A DNA stretch of 64,000 nt from Harmothoe impar. Taxonomy: Eukaryota; Annelida; Polychaeta; Phyllodocida; Polynoidae. The notes under the pieces are model-generated. The model ran no database searches. It was given only the letters and a program-made list of their open reading frames with translations, and had not been told where the DNA came from. Both the position numbers and the translations under genes were made by a program. This document shows, piece by piece, positions 1-17,765 of this stretch (position 1 is the first letter of the stretch; each line of letters begins with the position of its first letter). Location: positions 14,995,166-15,059,165 of the forward strand of contig OX381717.1 of the NCBI GenBank assembly GCA_947462335.1, written 5' to 3'.

Positions 1-85
1 ATGATACAAAAATAAATTAGATCGTCCTTACACAGAAATGTACACCTAAATGATGTGATACTCATGTATATTTTGTCTATTGCAG

Positions 86-6356
<6,271 letters not shown>

Positions 6357-7560
6357 ACCAACATCATATGTAAACACTCCGCTGTCCGATTCTTTATTTA
6401 TTTACTTTACTTCCCATAATACATGACATAATGCTATCGCTCTGGAGAATCAGTAACTTTTATAGAATAATCAGTGAAATAGGCTTTGTTTTTGGCATGG
6501 CTTGAAAGTCCATTGAGTTAACCATGAATGTAGATTTTCCCGATGTAGCATTATACAGTTGAATATTTGCCCATGCATAAAATGTGTTGGTGAATTTATC
6601 TCACTCTGGTGTTCAAGATTTCTCGGATTAAGGTCAATTATAACCACAAAGAAACTAACCTAACAGCCATGTCCAACATAAAATGAACTGCCCATCTACA
6701 TCTTATGCCATGCATGAAATCAATAATTGACACGTGTTTGACAGCAAACTTGTGATTCCTGTTAAATAGATCAGCTAATATCTGTGATCAAGAAGGAGAA
6801 AAAATCAGTTAAACAAAGCTGAATATAAAAGAGGTGGGCTTTATTTATGTGACACCCTTCGGTAGAAGGGAAGGCAAAAAGAATGTTTATGTCAGCTCAC
6901 CATATATATGTAAGATATATCATATCAAGAAGGACACCACTTGTTCTGAAACATTGTTTTAATCAAATTCAAAATCAAATCAACTTTACTTCACCCTAGA
7001 AATAGCTATATATATATAATTGAAGGCAATATTTGATGTATACAAAGAAAATAAACACAAGCTTATAACATGTCAATGCATCCTCCACAGAGCTCCACGA
7101 CATAAGCAAAGCATAGTCCACATGAGGCGTCCATTCACTTTATCTACTGCCGCTTCTCATCACACCATTCACAAGGAGAGAGGGAGGTTTATGGTATTAA
7201 GACAGCTACCCTGTGGACATCTGCCCTGTGACATCTACTCTCTAGGACATTGACCTGTTTGCGCATAAATACCCTCAAACAAGTATACCCCTTGGACTCC
7301 AATCATCTAGGACATCTACGAGTTCCAGCATCTACCTCCAAGGACAACTACACCTATAAACCTTTACCCCTAGGACTTCAAACCCAGGACAACTACCCCT
7401 ATAGACGTTTACCCCATGGGACTTCTACCGAACTGTCCATCCATACTTTCATATTCAGCCCTCCTAGAATTCCTTGATGTATACCTATATGGTGCTTTTC
7501 ATTTAAGTGTACATCTTTAGAGCACAATAGGATTCCCTATTCCACACTAGCTGGATGTGC
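6357..7560. other. 3' flank of left gene, no coding signal
   Basis: This is AT-rich sequence with scattered stop codons. A possible polyadenylation signal AATAAA lies at 7050-7055, about 700 bases after the stop codon; none closer is convincing. From about 7,200 to 7,440 there is weak pyrimidine/ACC-rich repetition (TAGGACATCTAC, GACAACTACCCCTAT) of no recognised family. Confidence 0.4.
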
Positions 7561-7569
7561 ACTGGACAG

Positions 7570-10170
7570 CGCCATATATGACTGGTCCCAGCACACCCCA
7601 GTCACAACTCCAACAACAACAGCAGTAACACCAGCAGCAAAGCAACAGAATCAGCAACAGCAGCCAAATAGAAAGGCAGCAATGACAACAAAAGCAACCT
7701 GATAGAAAGGGCAACATCAGCAGCCCAGCAACAACATCCGCAAACCCAACTCAGCAGGCCAGTAACAACAGCAGCCCGGTAACTAGAGCAAGAACACCAG
7801 TCCAGCAACAACACAAGCCCAGAAACAACACCAGCACAGTAACTACAGCAACAACACCAGGCCAGCAACAACACCAGCACAGTAACTACACCAACAACAC
7901 CAGCACAGCAACAACACCAATCTAGCAACAACAACAGCCCAGTAACAACAGCAGCCCAGCAACAACACAACCAGCCCAGCAACAATACCGCCCCAGCAAC
8001 AACACCAGCCCAGCAACAACACTAATCTAGCAACAACATCAGCCCAGTTAAAAACAGCAGCCAGCAACAACACCAGCCCAGCAACAACACCAGCCCAGCA
8101 ACAACACCAGCACAGTAACTACACCAACAACACCAGCACAGCAACAACACTAATCTAGCAACAACATCAGCCCAGTTAAAAACAGCAGCCAGCAACAACA
8201 CCAGCCCAGAAAAACAACACCAATCTAGTAACAACAACATCCCAGCAACAACAGCAGCCTAGAAACAGCAACAGCAGTGGCACCACAGAAAAGACACAAA
8301 TATCAAAAACAGCAGCCCAGTGGTGACAGCAGAACAATGATAACAGCAACAAAATAATAAGCAGTCCAGAGACAACAATTTAAAGGCATCCAAGTAAGAA
8401 CAGAAACAGCAGTAGATCTGTAGCAGCAGCAACAACAAGAGCCCTGCAGCAACAGTAAAAAACACAATCCAGTAACAGTAGCAACCCAGTACAAACACCA
8501 AGAATAGTAAACCATAAATAACGCCGCCCTGTAACAAAAGCAACAACAGCAACAACAGCAATCTAGTGACAACAGCAGCTATGTAACAAAATCGGTCCAG
8601 TAACAACAGCAACAAATGCAGCCCAGTTACTTCACCATCAAAGGCAGCCCAGCAACAACACCAGCCCAGCAACAACACTAGCCCACAAACAAGAACAGCC
8701 TAGCAATAACACCTATGTATACAAACAAGAGTAACAACAGCAACCTAGAAAAAAGTAACAGCAGTGGCACCACAGAAAAGACACAAATCAAAAACAGCAG
8801 GCCAGTAGCAACAGCAGGACAATGATAACAGCAATGAAAAGAATATCAGCAGTCAAGTGCCACAACATCAGCACAGAAAGCAGCCCAGTAACTACAGCAA
8901 CAACAGCAGCCTAGCAACAACAGCAGCCAAGTAACTACAGCAACAACAGCAGCCCAGTAACTACAGCAACAACAGCAGCCCAGTTACTACAGCAACAACA
9001 GCAGCCCAGCAACAACAGCAGACCAGTAACTACAGCAACAACAGCAGCCCAGCAACAACAGCAGACCAGTAACTATAGCAACAACATCAGCCCAGCAACA
9101 ACAGCAGCCAAGCAACAACAGTGTCCCAGCAACAACAGCCGCCCAGTAACAACAACAGCCCAGCAACAACAACAACAACAACATAGGCCCAGCAACAACA
9201 GCAGCCTCGCAAAAACAGCAGACCAGTAACTACAGCAACAACAACAGCCCAGCAACAACAGCCGCCCAGCAACAACAGCAGCCCAGCAACAACAACAGCC
9301 CAGCAACAACAACAGCCCAGCAACAACAACAGCCCAGCAAAAAACAGCCCAGCAACAACAACAGCCCAGCAACAACAACAGCCCAGCAACAACAGTGGCC
9401 CAGCAACAAAACAGCCCAGCAGCAATAGCAGCCCAGCAACAACAACAGCCTAGTAACAACAGCAGCCTAGTAACAACAGCAGCCCAGCAATGACCGCAGC
9501 CTAGCAACGACAACACAAAGAAGCCAGCCCAGTAACTACAGCAACAACAGCAGCCCAGTTACTACAGCAACAACAGCAGCCCAGCAACAACAGCAGACCA
9601 GTAACTACAGCAACAACAGCAGCCCAGCAACAACAGCAGACCAGTAACTATAGCAACAACATCAGCCCAGCAACAACAGCAGCCAAGCAACAACAGTGTC
9701 CCAGCAACAACAGCCGCCCAGTAACAACAACAGCCCAGCAACAACAACAACAACAACATAGGCCCAGCAACAACAGCAGCCTCGCAAAAACAGCAGACCA
9801 GTAACTACAGCAACAACAACAGCCCAGCAACAACAGCCGCCCAGCAACAACAGCAGCCCAGCAACAACAACAGCCCAGCAACAACAACAGCCCAGCAACA
9901 ACAACAGCCCAGCAAAAAACAGCCCAGCAACAACAACAGCCCAGCAACAACAACAGCCCAGCAACAACAGTGGCCCAGCAACAAAACAGCCCAGCAGCAA
10001 TAGCAGCCCAGCAACAACAACAGCCTAGTAACAACAGCAGCCTAGTAACAACAGCAGCCCAGCAATGACCGCAGCCTAGCAACGACAACACAAAGAAGCA
10101 ACGACAGCACAAAGAAGCCATAACTATAACAACAGCAGTCTAATTACAACAACAGCCCAGTAACAACATC
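7570..10170. repeat. CAACAACAGCAGCCCAG-type minisatellite block
   Basis: About 2.6 kb of imperfect units of roughly 15-24 bases built from CAACAACAGCAGCCCAGCAA, CAACAACACCAGCCC and CAGTAACTACAG variants. The plus strand has stop codons in the reading frames (CAG-TAA). The minus strand has long frames reading Leu/Gly/Cys/Trp/Val (e.g. LLLLLGCCCCWAVVVAG), which are the translation of the repeat and not a gene. It lies in the 30-kb spacer between the two Roco genes. Confidence 0.95.
8949..10098. repeat. 575-bp tandem duplication inside the minisatellite (8949-9523 and 9524-10098)
   Basis: Two adjacent 575-bp blocks carry the same order of variant units, including rare ones such as the CGAAAAAC-like interruption, a CAACAACAACAACAACATAGG stretch and the final CAACACAAAGAAG. 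Open frames on the minus strand in the two blocks translate identically. Identity this high across so many variants indicates a very recent duplication or a collapse/expansion error in assembly. Confidence 0.93.
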
Positions 10171-10604
10171 AAGACTGGCAGCTCCAGCCTATTGTGGTGA
10201 CAGAGTTCTGAAGCACAAGTAAGTGGCAAAATGTACTGTAAAGTATAGTTGGTGTATATGCATGTGAACTGAAGATGCCTTGCCGTCAAGTTAGGACCAA
10301 GGATTACAACTAATAGATAAGGGAAAGCTAGAGTGACATAATAGGTAACTATTCTGTTCATTTCCAAATGTCTACCATTCTGAAATTAACCTACCTTTAT
10401 TCAAAAAAGTGAGCAGAATTACTTATCTTTTATCAAAATGCGTGAAATGCGTCGTAATGTTCATAATTTAGGAACAAGACCTGTGTCCATAAAATTCAGG
10501 AAGATCATGTTAAAGAAGTGACAACTTGTTAATTCATTAGAAGGAAGGATACTCCCTACAATGTGTTACCTATCTGTAAGACATTTCTTACTCAACTACT
10601 GCAG

Positions 10605-10755
10605 AATGAAGAATGAACAGGGCGGCCAAGCGGGGTCGGGCATCAAGTGAGGCCCAGCGAAGCAGGGTGGCCAAGTGAGGAAGGGCGAGAATGAGTTTGC
10701 TATACAGACCAGATGTAGCATGCATATGTATGTATACAAATACAACTGCCACCAG
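10605..10755 (+). other. Candidate non-coding exon
   Basis: The segment is bounded by a pyrimidine-rich acceptor (TTTCTTACTCAACTACTGCAG) and a CAG|GTAAGA donor and has a higher GC content than its surroundings. It has stops in all plus-strand frames (longest MKNEQGGQAGSGIK). It could be an exon of a non-coding RNA or a 5' leader exon of the right gene. Splice-site pattern only. Confidence 0.25.
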
Positions 10756-11774
10756 GTAAGAAAATATACTTCTATTCAAATATTTTGTTAACTAACAATT
10801 CAATGAAATAAAGATAGGTTGTCAAAAAGAATCAATATAATAAATGGGACTTCAGTGAATGATGCAGCTCATATTAATCAGGTATATATCATGTCAGCCA
10901 CATTTGATAGTGTAATACATCCTTCTCGCAGTGTATATAGCAATGACAGTAACACAAAACTGATAGATATGATATGCATTCGCATTTGTCCAATTTTGCC
11001 CAGAAAACAGTAAGGCTTCACATGTGTTATTGCATGGTCCATATTTTTATGCTTTTTCAATCAATAGATTAACACATGATACCTCTTTAATCATCATACA
11101 CAGTTCAAAGGGTAATTTCTCACATTGACAGGTGATTTCATGTTTACTTCTAGGTGATCTCAACCACTAGACAGAAGGTAAGTAATATACCACTTTGTTT
11201 CCGATAACCTTATCATAGTGATAATAAATGCATTTCCCAATTATAAAGTATGGAACAGCTCAGATTTAATTTTAAAATATTGAAACTCAAGTCTATGGAT
11301 GTGAGATATAGATAATAGGTTTTATTCCTTAGGAATCACACTTTCAATAAAATAGTACCATTTAATAAATTACTGGCAGGTGAGTTCCTGGGAATAAATA
11401 CAATGAACCATTCATGTTCTACTTTCACAAACTAGCCATTTTGATAGGAAAATTGAACAACATTACCGCTTGGAGCCAGTACCAAAAAGAGATTACTGTT
11501 GTAGAAACTGTAAACACCTTTTTTATAGCATTGGAGTGAACTTTCTAGGCACTAAACGATTCATTCATGGTTCCCTGACTATTTTAGACCATGGCAAGTT
11601 TTGGCCTCTAAAATTACAGTGGGTGATAATACAGTACTCATTGCATATACTGAATTTTATATTTATTGAATCTTACCTTCATACATGCTATAACTTTTAC
11701 TGGCCAGGGAAATGAGTGCTCAAACCTATGAGAATACATTGTGTTACCCATCTAATATAGATCTAACTTCTACC

Positions 11775-11968
11775 AGGACCTGTAGGTTCAAAATACTCGG
11801 GACCTGCTGTGCGAAACCAGTGATGGGAGCAATGAAGGTTGACCGATCGTTAATGGACCATCAGGTAAAGAAGGATGGCTGAGGGAAAAGGGCATCCCAG
11901 ATATTGAAGACAACCAGTTGATGAGGAATATCCAAGTGACGAACAACAAAGGATAACCAGGCTCTAGG
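11775..11968 (+). other. Candidate exon of unknown type
   Basis: The segment is bounded by TTCTACCAG and CTCTAG|GTAAGTG. It carries two short open stretches in different frames (TCRFKILGTCCAKPVMGAMK and GWLREKGIPDIEDNQLMRNI), neither extending through the whole segment. I recognise no domain. It may be a decayed coding exon or part of a non-coding transcript. Confidence 0.22.
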
Positions 11969-11978
11969 TAAGTGACAG

Positions 11979-12196
11979 TACACCATAAAACCTTGTGTAT
12001 AAGTCTAAATCACGTATAAGCCGCACCTCAACTTTGGGCTGACCCTATGTTTATTGTGACTTTAGTACTGTAGCATAGTGCAAAGGACGCGCATGAATAT
12101 AAGCTGCTCGTTTATTTTGGGCCAATCCTATAAGTTGCACTGGTGATCTGACTTCCATATTAGCCGCATATTATAATTATGCAAAGTTTTACAGTG
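11979..12196. mobile_element. Tc1/mariner-like MITE (degenerate)
   Basis: The ends are related inverted sequences: CACCATAAAACCTTGTGTAT at the left and, on the other strand at the right, CACTGTAAAACTTTGCATAA. The interior carries GTATAAGCCGC-type repeats in both orientations. A TA dinucleotide precedes the left end, as expected for this superfamily. The right-hand TA is lost, so the call rests on end similarity. Confidence 0.45.
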
Positions 12197-15100
12197 TTTG
12201 TATGAATCTATAAGTTGTATGTACATGAGGCCAATAGCCACCCGTTGCCACACTACAGTACTACTTAAATGTTATTTATCGACCAATCTTTGACATCTAT
12301 GGAACTATTGCAGTCAACAATTAAGACTGACTATGGGCTGAACGCCTCATAATTAGATACGTGAATAATAACTGAATTATCATCCTCCAGAATAGTCCAC
12401 CTTTTTTTGATAACTGGATTATGGGTGCTCATAGCAAGTATTTTGGGGGTGGGAGGATAAGAAACTGCTCTTAAGCACAAACATTTTCAAGGGGGCAGAG
12501 GGAGAAAAAGCATTCAAAAGTCTTCTATTGGTTAGCAAATAAAGTTATATTGAGAAACATTAGCAATTTTGAAGGCCTAATTCTGGTTGTTTGCTAGTCA
12601 GCATGTACTCCCATCAGCGTATCCGTAATCCAAGTTATCAGAATAAAACGGCCATACTTAGTACCTAAATGTGGGATCTTGATCCTGTGTATTGCAGGTA
12701 CAACTGCCACAAGCTGCTGCGGGTAGACAGGATGTGGTTCTTAACACAGCTTACTACTACTCTTGTCAAAGTGAAGTCATCACCATGCTCAACAAGCAAC
12801 AGTTTATTTGTGAATTATAGATTAAAGTGGCATAGTCTGATGATCAGGACTCAAAAATTAGTTTTTCAAAAATTGAACCAGAATTCTCAATATGGCCATG
12901 CTTCATGTTCTACCTACGTTATTAAACATCATTCCAAATAATTCAGCTTAGATTTCAGCTAATTATCAACTTTATGTGCAATACTATTGAAGTCCACCCA
13001 TTGAAAATACACTCTAAAGGTCTATACCTGTGTCAATGGGGCCCTCTAAATCAGTATGTTCACAGAAAAGCATTATTATGATTATATGTAAAATAGAGTA
13101 TTTTGTTGACAAATAGGATATTTGCATATTTATTGTATATAAGCAATACTTTTTTGATACTGAGTAAATATGTAAATATCATATTTGTTCCTATCAACAA
13201 AATTAGTCTCTATATTAGCATTATTATTAACCATCTGAAAGTCTGAATTTGCAGTCAGAAGTTAGACCTAAATCAGCCATTCCATTATATAAATCCGATA
13301 CTCATGATGATCCATATGCTTTTTGCAGGAGCAGTTTATACAGAAGCATATGAATATGCTTCAATAATTTGACTGATTTAGCATCTGGCCGCAATATATT
13401 TTTAACAGGGCTGTTGGTTTATACAGGTCTGACTGTATTTACACCTCTGTCCAGAGAATATCCAGTTTAATTTTTTATTTTCTGTGCTATCACTTGGTTT
13501 GTACAACGATGCATAGTTTGACCCTGTGATTGAAACTGTACAGGCTGAAGGAGGTGCTAAGGAACCTATGCAATTACCCAACATTTGGCACAGACTAGGA
13601 ATCATAGTATGTCACTGTAAGGACTTCAAGAAATGTAGGATGCTATAAAATATTGTATTACATTATAGTTTGATGTTGTGCCTATACATAGGCAGCGTTA
13701 CCTGTACTAAGGTGTGAAAAATGGACTATGGGAGCCACTGTCTGCAGTGCTGCCACCTGCAGTTATGTTTTCATACTAAGCAAAGTCATGTTAGAACCAC
13801 ACAAGCTCGCCATCATCACGTAGCACAATATGAAGTCTGTAAAATTTGTTTTAACTTGTTTGGTAGTAGAAAACTTTTTGTACAAATTATTGAAGTGTAA
13901 GATACATATATATATACATATATACACACACATTGTGTTCTATTGTGTGATGCAATTAAACGAACACTATAATAGTTAGTGGTTTCTTCAGCATGAGACT
14001 ATAGAACATAGTTATATTTTATGGTGCTCTTATTGTAAAAACTGTCACATTTCTACATGGTATATTATTGGAATGTTATTATAACTATTATTTCAATCAA
14101 TTCTGAATTCCAGTGAATATAGGCCTGAGGTGATACATTCATCTTTGGGTTCTACTTGTTTGGGTTGCTTGTAATAGAATTAGAGACTGTGTTTTACAAA
14201 TAAGTTATCACATGCTGTTAATCAGGGTAAAAGACGTATACTGAAAGAGGCCCATCATAATGACTAGAGTGTAAATGTGTGGTGGTTTATTATTTGTACA
14301 GTATGTTAAACCAAGAATATTATGATAAATGCAAAACCAGCATGTTAATGCAATGCACACAGCAGTAGAAGTCCAAAATGTCATGGACGTGGATTTCTTT
14401 TGGACATGAGCTCTAATTCATAGGGTTTTTATCAATGTATCCATACACATAAAACAGTCATGCCTCTTTGTTTTTTAGTTTGCATATTTGCATGTGTCAG
14501 TACCAAATGAAAATGAAAGGAGCCTAGTACTAAAGTAATGAGAAAATATGTGACTATTTGTAAATATCTAATATTAAGGTGAGCTATAGATCATGACATT
14601 TGCATGACATGAGAATCTGAATCATATCGGGGATAAATTTTGACATAAATTGTTGGAGCGATAATCAGTGATGTTCATAAAATCAACCGATTCAAGTCAT
14701 TTCTGATCATTTTTGCATTAACCCCAATCGTTAATCTTTCAACAGGAGTAAAGTGAACATACTATAATCGATGCAAAGATCTAATGGATTAAATTGTCAC
14801 TAAAACCATATTGGTGACCTTTAGACCTGATATTCACTATGTGCGAGATGTGACTGATTCTAAGGTATCACATTTGTTTGTAATTTGAAGATGAAGCTTG
14901 GTCACTACTCCTTTCTCAAAGCCTATTGAATTTCTCAAAGCTTTTGAAATTGGTAAATGAAAATAAATTGGATGCTCAATCCTATGTAAAGATGCATGAT
15001 TTTAAAAAACAACTTAAATTGTTTCCTTAAAATGAGAAAAGGTGGCCATATTTACTTGTCATATTGCATAGCTTTATATAGTATTGATATTCTTAATAAA

Positions 15101-15397
15101 ACATTGTTAGTAATTGACAGCATTTCATCAGTTACAATCTAAGGATACCATGTTACCTGGTGTAATTATGTGTTACCTGGGAGCACATGGCGAACAAGCA
15201 CGAGACAAATCTAGTGTTGTTGGTCACATGTTACCCCCTACCCTGTATATAAAACTATATTTTAGAGATGCAATTCATAATCAATATGTTCAATGTCCTT
15301 ATGGGATAAATTAGGTTTCTTCATTTGATGTTATAATGAAGTGGGACCATTTGAATCACCTGGCCTAGAAGTCTAGACCCAAGTCGTTTGTCGTTAC
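12197..15397. other. Intergenic sequence, nothing recognised
   Basis: About 3.2 kb of AT-rich sequence without long open frames, strong splice-site pairs or clear repeats. A GCAG acceptor at 12698 is followed by YNCHKLLRVDRMWFLTQL in one frame, but no matching donor or family was found. Confidence 0.35.
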
Positions 15398-15640
15398 GCG
15401 AAAAAAAAGGTATATTTCAGGTGACATGGGAAGAAAAGGTACGGTTGGTAGGTGGGTTTTTTCTCTCTTTTCTCAGAACATGAAAGTACTAGCCAGCCTC
15501 TCCAAAAACCCTGAAAATGACAAAAAAAGGGTCAACATATCAAAATGTCCTCAAAATTACATAAGAAGACTTTGGGTTGGCACTCTTTTTTATACAGTCG
15601 GTTGGGTGACCTGAAACAAACCTTCTTTTTTGGGCCTTAG
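15398..15640. mobile_element. Foldback MITE, family A (GGTTACCTGAAACA ends)
   Basis: Inverted ends: GCGAAAAAAAAGGTATATTTC...AGGTGACATGG at the left and GGTGACCTGAAACAAACCTT...TTTTTTGGGCC at the right. Part of the interior (GAAAGTACTAGCCAGCCTCT, 15481-15500) recurs in opposite orientation near 36080, which marks a multi-copy family. No transposase is present. Confidence 0.65.
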
Positions 15641-15873
15641 ATCCCATGCTACACTGTGTTTGATTGCTATACAAACTTCTGGTATTGATTGTTCCTTCGG
15701 TACCTTGTATCTATCGAGACATTCTATTGTAATAAACTTGATGACTTGAACAATGTTACTTTGTGTTTAAGGTTTCATCAGTTTGGTTCAATTAGCAGAA
15801 TATCGGCTAAACTGCTATTTAAGGGGTTGTAATAGGCAAAACAAAGTAGTGAAGTAAATATTAAACCTGTATG

Positions 15874-16193
15874 TATACTGAATCTGGCATCTGCTGGCGC
15901 GGCCCCTTACTGTGAGGTCATTATGGTCCACATTGATAATATCAATTGAAAGATAGATCACACCTAACCTAAGTTTCATTTACAGGCACTGTCAATACAT
16001 TTTGCATCCTCCTGGTTGCCCCAATTACCACCGGTTTTATAGTTCACAGTGGAAACCCTTGAAGATAACACCAGTCCCACCCTACTTTTTATTGCCCTGC
16101 TAATTTTCCTAAGACATTTGCTATCCTGTCCAGCTGTGAGCTCATTAGGGCAGCCCTTTGTTGGCCTCGCCAGCAGATGCCAGATTCAGTATA
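15874..16193. mobile_element. 316-bp MITE with TA target duplication (copy 1)
   Basis: The element spans 15876-16191 with terminal inverted repeats of about 28 bases beginning TACTGAATCTGG...CTGCTGGCG, flanked by TA on both sides. A copy of exactly the same length lies at 30986-31301 in the opposite orientation. It is non-autonomous; TA duplication suggests Tc1/mariner-type mobilisation. It contains short frames with no domain. Confidence 0.85.
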
Positions 16194-16390
16194 GTATTCA
16201 TTGTCATGAGTATAACCAGAACAGCTTGATCATATTATTTCCAATATTTGGCATTATAGAAGTTGTGGAATCTGGATAGAAAAAAAACAGCATCCTTCTG
16301 CAGCCATATAGGACCCAATGTTTTCCATCGCCAAATATGATTCTTAAAATATATAAATAGATTGAGATCTAGACAGAATAAGACAGTTAT

Positions 16391-16844
16391 ATAGACATTA
16401 GGGATGTCATCTATACCCCCAGAATCGATATACCGACATTTATAGAATTCCGATTATCCCATCGACAAAGGCATTATATCCACACACCATTTGTATCAAA
16501 TATAAACCTTTAATCAACCTTTCTAAAACTGCTTTAGAACTTGCTTTTTATCCAGTTTAAAAATGATTACCTTTGCAGGTCTATAATATTGAGGGAAAAT
16601 TACTTCAGATTGCACCCAAATTATTACGAGGTGTTCATCTTTATATACCATAAGGAAGGGAATAAACTGAGGAAAATACCCCTTTTTTAAGCAGATATAG
16701 AATATTTTTGCAATACGGATATAAATCGATTTAATCGAAAAAAGTCGACACAAAAAGTCGATTAATAGTTGTACTAATTGATTAGTCCATGTCGATAATC
16801 GAAGTCGAAATAAATTGGATATCAATGACATCCCTAATAGACAT
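16391..16844. mobile_element. hAT-type MITE with 8-bp target duplication
   Basis: The 438-bp element at 16399-16836 has 12-bp perfect terminal inverted repeats (TAGGGATGTCAT / ATGACATCCCTA) and is flanked by the perfect 8-bp duplication ATAGACAT (16391-16398 and 16837-16844). An 8-bp duplication with TAGGG/CAGGG ends is diagnostic of the hAT superfamily. Subterminal ATCGATA/TCGATAATCG repeats lie inside. No transposase is encoded. Confidence 0.92.
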
Positions 16845-17295
16845 AAATCCCAACACAACTCATGAACTTTACATCAGAAGCAGGCCACAGACAGGCATAT
16901 CAGTGACATACGCCAAAAGTTGTTTGCCTAGAGACAAAGTCACGGTACAGTAAGGTCTGTTTTACTAGTTTCAGGTTCAATCAATAAAGAGCCGGTCCTT
17001 TTACACCAGATTTAACGACTACCTTTGTGCTTAAGAAATAGTCCACAATATAAAAGAATATATATGACATGTGAAACATTGCTAAGCTCCAATACAATTC
17101 GATTAAGAACTTACATTAAAAATTGTAGAAAGGGACAGTACCTACTTTTGATTGTGACAGACCACAGACAGCCGTGAAGTTTTACAAATCTGCCCCTGTA
17201 GAGGTTAGGTTTCCCACCCAAATACAATAGCAAACTAGCTGTAAAACACTTCTAAACCTTGTAGAATGTATCGCCAAACATCCCTGGTGGTCAAC

Positions 17296-17668
17296 CAACA
17301 GTGGCCCAGAAGCGCCAAATAGATAGAAAAGTGCAAAGTGCAAAGTGCAAATCAAAAAGTGAAAAGTGCAAATCAAAAAGTGAAAATTGCAAATCAAAAA
17401 AACACATTTTTGGAAATTCTGACCCAATGCTTAAAAATACCTGTCACAACCTGTTGACAGACTGACAGCGTGACACTGAAAGTGGAAACCTCAAACCTCA
17501 AACCTCACTTTTTGATTTGCACTGTTCACTTTTTGATTTGCACTTTTCACTTCTAGGTTTGCACTTTTCACTTTTTGGTTTGCACTTTTCACTTTTTGAT
17601 TTGCACTTTTCACTTTTCGATTTGCACTTTTCACTTTTCTATCTATTTGGCCCTTCTGGGCCACTGTA
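17296..17668. repeat. Long inverted repeat with minisatellite arms
   Basis: The left arm (about 17299-17410) and right arm (about 17505-17665) are inverted copies. Each has an outer unique part (CAGTGGCCCAGAAG...CCAAATAGATAG and its complement CTATCTATTTGG...CTTCTGGGCCACTG) and an inner tandem run of a roughly 19-base unit, TTCACTTTTTGATTTGCAC in the right arm and its complement in the left. The spacer is about 90 bases. It can form a long hairpin and may be a foldback element. Confidence 0.85.
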
Positions 17669-17687
17669 CCCAACAGAAACCCATGTT

Positions 17688-17765
17688 AAAAATAAAATCC
17701 GACCTACCGACCCTACATTTTCTTTCCATGTTACCTGAAACATATCGTCTTTTATTTGGCCAAGT
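17688..17765. mobile_element. Partial family A MITE
   Basis: The stretch CCGACCTACCGACCCTACAT...CCATGTTACCTGAAACAT...TTATTTGGCC is the right half of the foldback family, nearly identical to 36120-36195. The left half is missing or replaced by the adjoining inverted repeat. Confidence 0.55.

Noticed and set aside
7600..10121. Minus-strand open frames of 65-157 codons rich in Leu/Gly/Cys/Trp
   Set aside because: They are translations of the CAACAACAGCAGCCC satellite, repeat identically with the 575-bp duplication, and have no domain or splice signals.
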